Shown one piece after another: positions 33,601 through 44,465 of a stretch of DNA of 64,000 bases (position 1 is the stretch's first letter; each line of letters opens with the position of its first letter). The notes under the pieces were generated by a model that ran no database searches, was not told the DNA's origin, and saw nothing but the letters and a program-made list of their open reading frames with translations. The translations under genes and the position numbers were made by a program. This DNA comes from Branchiostoma lanceolatum (Eukaryota > Chordata > Leptocardii > Amphioxiformes > Branchiostomatidae), in contig NC_089722.1 of NCBI RefSeq assembly GCF_035083965.1, forward strand, positions 18,786,642-18,850,641, given 5' to 3'.

Positions 33601-36600
33601 AGACTATATCGCCAAGTCATGCAAATGTAAAACATCAGTGCTTCAAGTGGCAACGTTTGGAAATATAACGATGACACAACGTTTTTTATCTCTTGCTGCA
33701 GACATAAACGAATGTGACGAAGGAACAGACACCTGCGACGATGATGCAACCTGTACCAACACACCTGGGAGCTACACCTGTGAATGTAGTAACGGGTTCA
33801 ATGGCGATGGAAACACCTGTACTGGTACGATTGTGCTATCGGTTGTTTGTTCTACATACTCAAAAATATTCAAGTCGACATACAAATAGTCATGATAGCA
33901 GCACGATTGATAAAGATATAGTTTGATTTGAATCTGAATGCTGGTGCACTTCTCAATGCATTATGGTCACTAGATTGATAACTACGGTTAAGAACATGCT
34001 ACATGTGTTTGAAAAATGCATCTCTTTATTTAACAGACATCGACGAGTGTGCCGAAGGAACAGACACCTGTCACGAACAAGCCACCTGTACCAACACACC
34101 TGGAGGCTACAGCTGCGCCTGTGATCATCCTTACACTGGAGACGGATACAGTTGTTCCGGTACGACATTTGAATAACACGTTTGAGTTGATTTTCAATCT
34201 AGTGATGGCGATGTTGTATACCTATAGAGTGGTGTTTATAGACTTTTGTCCAATATACCTCCAACGAACAAGTTATTGAACGGCGACAAGTTGTGAGCAA
34301 CCTATCACGAGAGAATGAATACAATGAAGTACAGTGAAGTGTTTAAAACTAACGCCTACCTAAGCGTTATGGCGGATCTTGTCGTCTCGAGGGAGAGAGT
34401 TGCCTACATGCCATTAATTGCAGAAAAATATAGGAAAACGTATTCTAACGTCTTTGAATGCTCTTTTCCTGTCGTATTTTGCCCTTAGTATCAGATAAGT
34501 GCAGCTATGCTGGAAAATGCATTTCGAGTCTTGAGTTTCTTCCGACGTCAATCTTCATGGCCATTTGGATTTTCTAATGAAGGCAACCGCACTAGCATCT
34601 GTTTTGGTGCGCCGAGAGCTTGTCATCCATATAGTCAAATCAGCATTGGCTAAGTATAGAAATGTATAAAGTATCATTTGAAATGACCACACATCACCTT
34701 TGTTTTCTCCTATCTTCAGCATCGTGCTCGGATCTGTACCCAGGCCTTCGTCCTGCCAGAAACTTCGGGAAGTTCCGGAACCAGTGCTTCTGGTCCCCCT
34801 CCCATAGAACCCGGAAACTCAACTACACCAAGGCCCGGCAGGAGTGTGGGTCACACGGAGGCGCAGGCGCGCTAGCGATGATCAAAGATGTAGAAACGCA
34901 AAACTTCCTTAGAAACCACTTGAAGAGAACCAGCGGTAAAACACAAAAGTAAAGATTTTTCCTTTTTTAGCACGTACAAAAGTACTTGATATGATTTATT
35001 TTGGTAATGTATGAAATTTGCGGACTGTAATTGCTTAGTCTCTCTCTCCCTCCTCCTCTCTCTCTTTCCCTCTCTCCCTCTCTCCCTCTCTCCCCCTCCC
35101 CCCTCTGTCTCTCTCTCTCTCTCTCCCTCTCTCTCTCTCTCTTGTTTTAGAGAGTGTGAAGTCTGATCTCTCTAATTGCCTTGTTTCAGGAGCTTCTGGA
35201 TCGGCCTAGACGACCTGAACGATGAGCATGATTTCAAGTGGAATGACGGGACACTGCTGGGAGGCTACGACAAGTTCCGGTCCAACGCCCCTCACAAGAT
35301 CCGGGACTGTGTAGTGCTGTGGAGGACCCGGAAAGTCGCTCGCTGGGAGATAAAGAACTGCGGCTCTACCTTCCCGTACATCTGTCAGCTGGGTGAGCAG
35401 GACTTATGATCTTTCAAATTTTTCAAATCTTTATTTGTTTAAACCAACATCGCAGAAGTACATACAAACATACACTTTTGAATTACGTTGATCTTAAACA
35501 ACAAATCGATACACACATGCAATATTGCACATCGTTATACACACAACAACAACTATGACGCAGTCCTCAATTGTCTGTTGTGCGGACGGATAGTATAGTG
35601 TAGAAATGAATCATATGATTGGGGGTGGGTACGGGTACAGAAAATTCTGGTCCGGTCCAGGTCCAGAGGGTCAGGTACAGGTCCGGACCTGTACCTGTAG
35701 CTGATTAAAATAGTGTCGCAGTACATCATATTTTGGAGAGCGAGACACAAGTAAAGGTCTCTGTGAGTCCTACAAATTATGATGTGATTATTCTCGGTGC
35801 ATACTAATGTGCATTCGACGTCTGTTGACTCATCTATATGATTAACAGGAAACGTCTTCAAAAAAAGAAACCACGACTCGTTAAATCTGCTCATTTTGTA
35901 TTAGACCGGTTGTGTGACCGCCTGCTGGTAGCCTGGTACTGTGAATTTTCTAATCGGTCCATCGGCCGGTCCTCTGATTTTTTCTGGGCCGTTTTTTTTT
36001 GGGGACCGGCCCATAAGAAAATACCGGTACCGTAACTACCCCTACATATGATACATATAGACAGCCGCTTCCACCGTAAGACGGAAGCAACAGGGCAACC
36101 AGGGGGAGCAGACTTCACCCCCTCTAGCGGAACGTACAGAAATTACATTGTGGATACACACATGACTGTACACACACACATACACACACATACATACATA
36201 TAGACAGACGCACACACACACACACACATACATACATACATACATACATACATACAAACATACACACACACTCACTCACACACACACACACATACATACA
36301 TATAGACATACGCACACACACACACACACATACATACATACAAACATACACACACACTCACACACACACATACATACATACAAACATACATACATGCACA
36401 CACACACACACACATACATACATACAAACATACACACACACACAAACATACATACATACATACAAACATACACACTCACACACGCGCGCGCGGAAGTTAC
36501 GTTTAGTTGTTTAGACGTTACACTCTAAAAGAAGAATTAGACCATTATGCAGATATACCCACGTTCATTATGTTTCTGTAACTTTTTCCCATTATCATTT

Positions 36601-36682
36601 GAAAATTCATTAAGAGCAAGCTGAGATTCAACGTTCCATTTTCTAATGAGCATCTTTGTCTTTAACAGACGGAGGGTCTTAG
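30682..36682 (+). CDS. Gene B: secreted TSP1-EGF(x6)-C-type lectin protein
   Basis: Coding exons: 30682-30869, 31615-31769, 32219-32344, 32546-32668, 32849-32971, 33386-33508, 33702-33824, 34037-34159, 34720-34948, 35190-35392 and 36669-36682. They total 1530 nt (509 residues) with all phases consistent. The order is signal peptide ([17 protein letters not shown]), WRRRRRTC, one TSP1 ([19 protein letters not shown] plus CGGAPCSG), a short EGF-like tail ending CCDIG, six calcium-type EGF modules each starting D-x-D/N-E-C, and a C-type lectin domain with [16 protein letters not shown] and FPYICQL. The lectin lacks an EPN/QPD triplet and a WND motif, so classical calcium-dependent sugar binding is doubtful. 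It is an extracellular protein, probably for recognition or adhesion. The start is the Met after CTTCAAAG, conserved in gene C. An alternative end reads through the last donor and stops at 35409 (GEQDL). Confidence 0.85.
30876..31125 (+). mobile_element. 250-bp insertion abutting the gene B exon 1 donor
   Basis: Gene C reads AAG then GTATGAACAATG across its donor. In gene B the donor GTATGA (30870-30875) is followed by foreign sequence and then a second GTATGA (31126-31131) leading into ACCATGATTC, which matches gene C. GTATGA is thus a likely 6-bp target duplication. The insert contains nested inverted segments (GTAAACCAGG/CCTGGTTAAC; CTGATACGC/GCGTATCAG). The frame reading into it is not genuine exon. 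Confidence 0.7.
31806..32070. repeat. MITE-like hairpin in gene B intron 2
   Basis: Outer text GGGTAATATGCCAAAGG pairs with CCTTTGACATATTACCC about 130 bp later; the middle has TTTTGTTTATGTCTCCGGAG and its complement. A related hairpin is in the equivalent intron of gene C at 42.67-42.84 kb. Confidence 0.6.
32219..34159 (+). CDS. Gene B EGF block: six calcium-binding EGF exons
   Basis: Six phase 1-1 exons (one of 126 nt, five of 123 nt) begin [60 protein letters not shown] and [12 protein letters not shown]. Their near identity points to recent tandem exon duplication. Each keeps six cysteines. Calcium between such modules makes rigid rods, so the block probably acts as a stalk between TSP1 and lectin. 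The closest relatives in the window are the EGF exons at 8.3-8.9 kb of gene A. Gene C lacks the whole block. Confidence 0.85.
34720..35392 (+). CDS. Gene B C-type lectin domain exons
   Basis: Exons 34720-34948 (phase 1-2) and 35190-35392 (phase 2-1) form one C-type lectin domain of about 140 residues: [27 protein letters not shown], then [25 protein letters not shown] and FPYICQL. The first donor was set at AA then GTAAAG because it restores the frame to the second exon and matches gene C. The intron holds a CT microsatellite at 35036-35142. Confidence 0.85.
35036..35142. repeat. CT microsatellite in the gene B lectin intron
   Basis: A CTCTCC/CTCTCT tract. The equivalent intron of gene C holds a longer CTGT/CTCT tract at 43690-43988, so the repeat predates the duplication and has changed length since. 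Confidence 0.9.
35620..36045. mobile_element. MITE-like element in the last gene B intron
   Basis: The left end has GGGGTGGGTACGGGTAC. The right end has CCGGTACCGTAACTACCCCT, approximately its inverted partner. Internal text contains repeated CCGGTCC and GTCCGGACC pieces. No coding sequence. Gene C has no such element at the equivalent place. Confidence 0.45.
36160..36490. repeat. CA/CATA microsatellite
   Basis: About 330 bp of CACA, CATA and CAAACATA units, ending in CGCGCGCG. All long Cys-Val-Tyr open frames on the minus strand here are artefacts. Confidence 0.9.
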
Positions 36683-38045
36683 AAACGAGATGGCGGAGAA
36701 CGGTGACGTCATCCTGACAACGATGCTGTGACGTCAGAAGACGATTGTCCACATGCATGTATTAAGACGAAAGCCATCATATGATCTTCTTTGTGATATT
36801 CTGCAGCGTAATTTACGATATAGACGACACAGCGATTAAGTAATCAAGACCAAGAGCGAGTACTTAGCTGAATATAATGCTGTCAAGTCAGATTTTGGAT
36901 ATGTTGAATCAAAGACGCGTCAATGAAGTTGCTTTTCCAACAAAAAACAAATTGCATGACATCAATACAGCTTAGATTATTCAAAAGTGATTGGCTGATA
37001 GGAGAAACGAGCTACTGTAAGCAAGCCCATGCTTCTTTACTTCGCTAATATTTTTGGAGCCAATCATTGTAGATTGCTTGTTTTAATTGTTATTTATCAA
37101 ATGTGAGTCCCATACTCCCCAAATCAGGGTTACGGTATATTTTGTGTGCCTATCGCATATGGTTAATGTTTATTGCAGACACATACTTACATTATTAATA
37201 ATAATAATACGTATGTATACATCGAGTGCACACGTCAGTTAAGATTTATCGACCTTTAATGATGTCTTTCATAATGTCATAAGCAAATCTCGCAGTGTTA
37301 TCACTGATGCTAGCATATAAGGACAAACCAAATATACCTTAGTCACTATCCGCAGTTCATAAGTGCATCACACGTTAATGTTTATTCAGATTCTATTGAG
37401 ACTATTAAGGGACGATAAAGCAGCGTTCAAAAGATACAAATACTACGAAATGAAATATGATATTTGAGAAAAATATTTGACAGTTGACACCATGACATTT
37501 TTCTGTTAGACTGGTAGAGATGGAGAGAGAGATGTCATATTTGCAAGGATCTAAAAGTACATGGAGAACCGATCCTCATCGCCAGGAGGCGCGGATGACT
37601 TGTCTGATCAAGTCAGCTGCTACCCCTGGCGAAGAAGATGAGAAACTCAGAAAGGCTAAATTCAAATCAAATGGGTATTCAGTCCACCCCAGAAACTGTT
37701 GTTACATTCTATCAGAATAGTTCTTTTTTTGGCTAATCTTTGATGATATTTTCAAAAACCTGGTTGACTTGTATTCTTTATAACAAGGTCTGGTACAAAG
37801 TGACACATATTTCTAAGCCAATTATTTTCTAACTCGTTTCCGCAAATTCCACCATACAGTCTCCACTTACATGTAGGTCCGTTTCATCTTTCCACAACTG
37901 ACGTTTTGATAACATCTGGAAACGTTTCTGTGTATTAAAACTGGCACACTACTGTTCTTTTATTTTCTGTCTGTATCATCTATGTTGATTGTGCATGTTC
38001 TGTATATATGGGATAATGAGTGAAATAAAACTATAACGTTACTAC
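36683..38045 (+). other. Downstream flank of gene B, conserved with gene C
   Basis: It aligns with 44.6-46.1 kb. A block at 37515-37690 is the best conserved part (see finding). Gene C has AATAAA signals at 44.87 kb; the equivalent text here (CAACAAAAAACAAA, then ATCAATACAG) lacks them. No separate gene could be established. Confidence 0.4.
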
Positions 38046-39299
38046 TAAGCTGTCAATAAACATACCAAAAACACAGTACTGCATACTAATTTACGGGTGT
38101 AAGTGAGCATAGCATTGAAGGTCGCAAGATACAATGCGTGTCAAGGAGATTGGATGCATAAAGAAACAAATGGAAAAGTAAAAAAAAAGGACCTGGTTTA
38201 CGAGTTACTGTTTGAGGAGTCTCCAAATGGTAAATGTAAAGTTCTGTTGTCAATGAGGCTTGGTTTACGTTGCACCGCTGGCTGTGCGTCACAGAACTTG
38301 TTTTCTTTGTCCAGTGACCTCCCTGGCGGCTATGAGTAATGTCCTAACAATACCCAGACATCCAGTAAGCCTTAATTTACGAGAGTTGGATCATCCGAAA
38401 GACCTAGTATGACGGGTTTGGTTTGATTCAAACTGTAGCAGCAAGATGCCTGAAAACAACTCACAAAAGAACGTCCACGTCAACGAGCCTTAGGCTGTTT
38501 TCGACCTTGGTGTGACCAAGGCATGTTTAAATCTACAGTTGGTTAGCGGTATTCTTTGATAATCAGTTGATGTCATGTATTTTGTCAGGAATCAGCTCAA
38601 ACGTAAGTTATTTTTCTTGAGGAATAAAATTTTTTCTCTCAACTTTCTGTGACTTCACCAGCGAGCGTAAAGAAGATAGGTGTTAAACATTAAACAGTGA
38701 CATGTGTTGAAGAAGAAGCGAGATATGTCATATTTTATTCTTGTTAAACTTTCATATCCCCCATCCGGAGCTTGAAGTTACGGCTGATAAGAAGAAATAT
38801 CAAAATGCATAAATTCATTACACTTTTTATGTATCAAAAATAACAACCGGGATGGACGTGAACCAAGAAATTTACTTATTATGGGACATGACGTGATTCA
38901 CTACTTATTACCGCGCGGTATGCTGTCATTCTGAGACAGGCTTCGCTCTGAGAAGGTCGTCTATAGACTCTCCACAGTAAGTTCCTTCCTGTTAGGATTC
39001 TTGCACAAAAAGTATGCATATGCAGGTAGGTTTTTTAATGTTTTGTATGCTTACAATCAGCTGGACAAGTTTAAAAAGTCCTTTGTTCGACGTTTGTTTG
39101 AACTAATCCGTGTATAGGTGGTTGGAACATAGATTTGTATGTCCTTTGAAGAATGCTTCGCCTGTGTTTGACCAGAGCGAATGTTGACATGGGATGAAAG
39201 TTTCCAGGTATAATACCACCGCTGGTCTCGTTACATATGCGCTGGAGAGTTAGTATCATTTTCTGTGTGCCACCAACAACAAGTGGCTGTTTTATCTTA

Positions 39300-39560
39300 G
39301 TCTCTACCAGACTAACCGCGCCGGCTATAGGGAGAATATTTGCCGGGGGACTATTCGCAGGTGCTATTTGACCCTCTCTCCGTAGCCGACTCCCTTCGAA
39401 TTCATACAATTGAGTCTATTTGGCCAATTTCTACTATTTTCCCAGCGACCCGAGGAGACTGGTAGAGGCTAGTGATATCTAGCTATCTCCCTAATAGTAG
39501 TCTCCTGTAAAGCGACCATTACTTAGACTAGCCTCGGGCGGGCGAGCGGTCTGCATACCA
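39300..39560. repeat. MITE-like repeat
   Basis: It contains TTTGGCCAATTTCTACTATT and CCCAGCGACC with GACTGGTAGAGGCT, the right end of the family found complete as a hairpin at 62.35-62.57 kb. An inverted GCTCTACCAG-like piece lies at its left side. Confidence 0.5.
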
Positions 39561-40084
39561 TATCCGATAATTGTCACGTTCTGTTTCTGCTGCTGCTCAG
39601 CAGGTCTTGTGAGTACAAGGTCAAAGAAAAAACTCTTGAGAGGTAATCAGGTTAACCCTGACGGCAACTTGAGAGTTTATTGATATTCATTTATTTTTTG
39701 TTTTGTTTATTTATTTATTGTCAAATACGACAGTACATTACACCGACTCTCGAGGCAGCGTAGCTGATATTGGAGAGTCGACATTCATGTATAGACAGAT
39801 ACATAGGCACTGGTAATTACACAACACTTCCCGAAAGGTGGCCAGTCGCTTGGCAAGGACTTATCCAACCTCAGCATAAGTATATGACATGTGATATTTC
39901 GATATGTTGCTCTATCCCATATGATTGTGTGTAATCAAACTCATCTGTATGCACTTATTCGTTTGTATGTATGTATGTAGTAGACCTTATGAAAGTCGCT
40001 GTGCTTTTGTTGTCCTGTTGCTTGAGTAACTTTTGTCTTGTAGCTCTTATAACCTGGATGTCTAACCTTCATCGAATGTCATTA

Positions 40085-40480
40085 CCTCTCTCTCTTTCTC
40101 TGTCTCTCTTTCTTTCTCTCTCAGAGAGTCAGCATTATCAACAACATTTTTTTTTACATACTTGAAACGTCTGATCGTTTTCAAAACCATGCCGTTGCTT
40201 TAGTACCTTTTGCCTTGTGGATCTTATAACCTGGATGTCTAAATTTCTCTGTCTCTCTCTCTCTCTCTGTCTCTCTCTGTCTCTCTCTCTCACGCACTCA
40301 CTCACTCACTCACTCACTCTCTCTCACACACACACTCCCACTCAATCACTCTCTCACACACACTCTCTCTCTCACACACACACTAACTCTCTCACGCACT
40401 CACTCACTCACTCTCTATCACACACACACACACACTCTCTCACACACACACACACACACACACTCTCACACACACACACA

Positions 40481-40555
<75 letters not shown>

Positions 40556-40556
40556 G
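40085..40556. repeat. CT/CACA microsatellite complex
   Basis: Alternating CT and CACACT tracts nearly 500 bp long just upstream of gene C. The Ser-Leu-Thr-His open frame is an artefact. Confidence 0.9.
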
Positions 40557-40682
40557 ACAATGGACAATGATTGACGTTGTTGCAACAAGACTTCTCAAAA
40601 CACTAGACTAGTGTTGGCTTTGTTTATGACATTAGCTTAGACGGCTCTACACGACTACAACTACAACTAAGGACCTTCAAAG

Positions 40683-43600
40683 ATGAACCGTCCCAAGGCT
40701 AGCTCCTTCCTCGTCACCGCGGTGGTGTTGATCCTTCTGGCGAGTGAGTCCGCTGCGTTTACTAGACGCCGCCGCGGAACCTGCTCTGCGGTCAACTGCC
40801 AGTGGGGCCCTTGGACGTCTTGGTCTTCCTGTACAGCTCAGTGTGGGACTTCAGGAACAAGAACAAGGACAAGGTATGAACAATGCTTCTTAACAACCTA
40901 GTAGTCAGACTTAGGGTCAAAGACGTGGTTCACGTGCAGTGTGCGGTTCGGTCGCCGATTCTACTAGTAGAGATTGCGATCGCAATCTGTCCTAGGACAA
41001 ACGGCGATCCAAACTTAATGATGCTAAGATATTAAGGAAACAGCAATATTTTTTTATAAACCATTTTATTTAGTATTTACAAACTCTGATCAAAAATTCA
41101 TGCTAAGATAAAGGAAACAGTAATATACAGCAAAAATGTTTGATCACTCTTTAATTTTTATTGTTCTGCCAAAGTTGTGAAATCATTAAGTATATGTCTG
41201 ACTGTGAAATGATATAGGTGTGAAACTGTAGTATCTTGAGACTGAGATTGATATTTTGACACCTGTTTTATTACTTTACAATTGTTATTGTTCTCCTAAG
41301 GTTGTGAATTCAATAGGTGTGAAACTGTGAGTATTATCTTGACACCTTAAACTTGCATACCGAAATATTGTTGGATCACCTTCTTCCAACTGATATCTTT
41401 CACACATTATTAGATGTCACTCAACTTTATCAGAAATTACTTTATCAGAAAACATACTCACATGAAATTTATCCATCATGAAATATGAACTAATTCACCT
41501 AAAATAGTTAATAATTGTGAAATGTAGGTAGCATGTTTAACATGATTGAAACGTTATGCAATGATTCATTCTATTTTCCAAAGCATTTCCATCTAATCAG
41601 AATTTGTCCAAGTCGAATCACCGTTTGTCCTAGGACAGATTGCGATTGAAATCTTTACTAGTAGAATCGGCGATTGCCCTAGGACAGATCGCGATCACAG
41701 AATTTGTCCAAGTAGAATCGCCGTTTGTCCTAGGACAGATTGCGATCGCAATCTCTACTAGTAGAATCTACGATTGTCCTAGGACAGATCGCGATTGCAG
41801 TCTGTCCTAGGACAAATGGCGATCGCGATCTGTCCTAGGACAATCGCCGATTGTCCTGAATCGCCATCTCTACTGTGACATATATATATATGATACTCCG
41901 GGGGCGCATTATTTTTCGTCCGTTTGAAAAAAGTTTGCGACCATACTCTACATCCTACAAAGAAACTGCTAAATGAGAAAATGTAAGTCGTATATTGCAC
42001 AAACATGTCAGACAAATTGGATACCGAAGCCATACAATAGCCCTTTTCCTATTGTGAAACGTACTGATTTTGTCGTAAACTTGCTCCTAGCACAAAATGT
42101 ATTTCGAACCCTAAGTGAAGTCTTCAAAACATGAAAGAACGAAAAAAAGAACTTATTGATTGGTATACCACGTTCCGTATGTTCAGCCAATTCCTGGACC
42201 TTCCCGGACAGTTAGATTTCATAATGAAGCTAACTTTTTCTTAGCCTTAACTCGTATTTTGTTCGCATGCTCGCATCAATTTTGCAGTTCCCAGAGGATG
42301 ACATCCATATAATCAAATCAGTAGGGCCTTCTTACAGATTAACAAGCTATTCTGGAAGGATTTTGCTGCTTCTACCTCCATACTGTCATAGAGCAAGATG
42401 CAGACATGTGGTAAATCGTCATCAGCGTTTCAGTTGACTGGCTCCAAGCATAGTCATTGATTTATGCTTCTTTCACAATCACCAACAGAGCCCACAGTCC
42501 TGCGGCGTCCTGTGGCGGAGCCTCCTGTAGCGGCAGTAACTTTGAGACGGAGGAGTGCAACAGGTTCTGTCCGAACGGGACTCCCTCAGGGGCCGGCTGT
42601 GACTGTACAGGCACTGGCTACACCGGGACGTGCTGCGACATCGGTACGTCAAAGAATACTAAACTAATAAGCCCATTCATGGTTCCGACTACGCATGTGC
42701 AGTGTCAAAGGTGAAGACCCCTGGCTTGTAAACAGTTCTCGTCTCGACATTGTCTAGATTTGCATAACAACGCCCCGACGGGGTTTGTTTACGTCTCAGG
42801 GGCCTTTACCTTTGACACTGCACATGCGTAGTCGGAACCGTAAATTTTGACTGTGTGCACTTCTAACGTCATGTGAGAAGGCCTATATTCAGCGCATCCC
42901 AGCTCATGTTTTCACGGGAAATAGGCTACTACGCACTGTGCGCGCGGCCCGACGTACGTCTGGCATGCGACCCGACTTACAAAATCATTACTAAAAAATC
43001 CGTCACGTGTTAGGGCGCGTCATGAGTTAGGGCAGTCCCCGTTACATTCTAAAATAAGCTGCAAAATTAGCACATATACGGCGTAAATGACAGAAAATAT
43101 ATCGAAAAACGGATGCTAATTATCAATGTCGAAGAATGTTCTTTTCCTGTCGTGTTTTTATTGCCCTGTGTATCAGTACAACTAAGCTGAAAAATGTATT
43201 TCAAGCCCTGAACGAAGTTTTCCAAATTCATCCTTCCCGGCCATTTACATTTCATAATGAAGGCAACTTTTTTACGCCAACATTTTTCTCGCACGCTTGT
43301 ATCGTTTTGGGCGTTCAGAGAATATCATCCATATAATCATATCAGCATCGGCTAAGTATAGAAATGTATAAAGTATCATTCAAAACGACCATACATCTCC
43401 TGTGTATTCTCCTATCTTCAGCATCGTGCTCGGAGCTGTACCCAGGCCTTCGTCCTGCTAGAAACTTCAGGCAGTTCCGGAACCAGTGCTTTTGGTCATC
43501 CTCCCGTAAAAACCCGCGGCTGAACTACACCGAAGCCCGGCAAGAGTGTGGGTCACACGGAGGCGCAGGCACGCTAGTGATGATCAAAGATGCTGAAACG

Positions 43601-43751
43601 CAAAACTTCCTTAAAAACCACTTGAAGAGAACCAGCGGGAAAAAACAAGGGTGAAGATTTTTTTTCAACAAATATGGTATTACTCTGTCGCTATCTCTCT
43701 CTATCTGTCTCTCTGTCTATCTCTGTCTCTCTCTGTCTCTGTTTCTCTCTC

Positions 43752-43784
<33 letters not shown>

Positions 43785-44409
43785 GTCTGTCTTTCTCTGT
43801 CTGTCTGTCTCTGCCTATCTCTGTCTCTCTCTGTCTGTCTCTCTCTGTCTCTCTCTGTCTCTATCTGTCTCTTTGTGTCTCTCTGTTTCTCTGTTTCTCT
43901 CTCTGTCTCTCTCTGTCTCTCTCTGTCTCTCTCTTTGTCTCTCTGTTTCTCTCTATCTCTCTCCCCCTCTCTCGCTCCCTCTCTCTTCTATCAGAGAGTG
44001 TGAAGTCTGATCTCTCTAATTGCCTTGTTTCAGGAGGTACTGGATCGGACTGGACGACCTGAACAGTGAACTTGGTTACAAGTGGAATGACGAGACCCTG
44101 CTGGGAAACTACGACAAGTTCCGGTCCGACGCCCCTCACAAGATCCGGGACTGTGTGATCCTGTGGAGGACCCGGAGACGCTGGGAGAATACAAACTGCA
44201 GTAAAACCTTCCCGTACATCTGTCAGCTGGGTGAGCAGGACATATAATGAATATAGACAACCGCCTCCATTGTCGCGACAGAAGTAACAGGGCAACCAGG
44301 GGAGCAGACTTCACCCCCTCTAACGGAACATACAAAAATTGCAGTGTGGACACATAAACACAGACATATTTATAAATTGTAGTGTGGATACACAAACACA
44401 TATGTTTAC

Positions 44410-44465
<56 letters not shown>

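Larger units (their letters stand above)
25290..38045 (+). repeat. Tandem segmental duplication, copy 1 (carries gene B)
   Basis: The left boundary is near GTCAATAAACGTATC at 25.29 kb, matching GTCAATAAACATACC at 38.05 kb. Matching stretches follow in the same order: 27.22 with 38.49, 27.57 with 38.77, 27.87 with 39.08, 30.11 with 39.56, then all gene B exons except the EGF exons with gene C, and 37.52 with 45.60. Copy 1 is longer because it has the EGF block and about 2 kb of sequence at 28.2-30.1 kb that copy 2 lacks. Confidence 0.8.

Noticed and set aside
36042..36479. Several overlapping Cys-Val-Tyr frames on the minus strand
   Set aside because: They are translations of a CA/CATA microsatellite and have no start context or splice logic.
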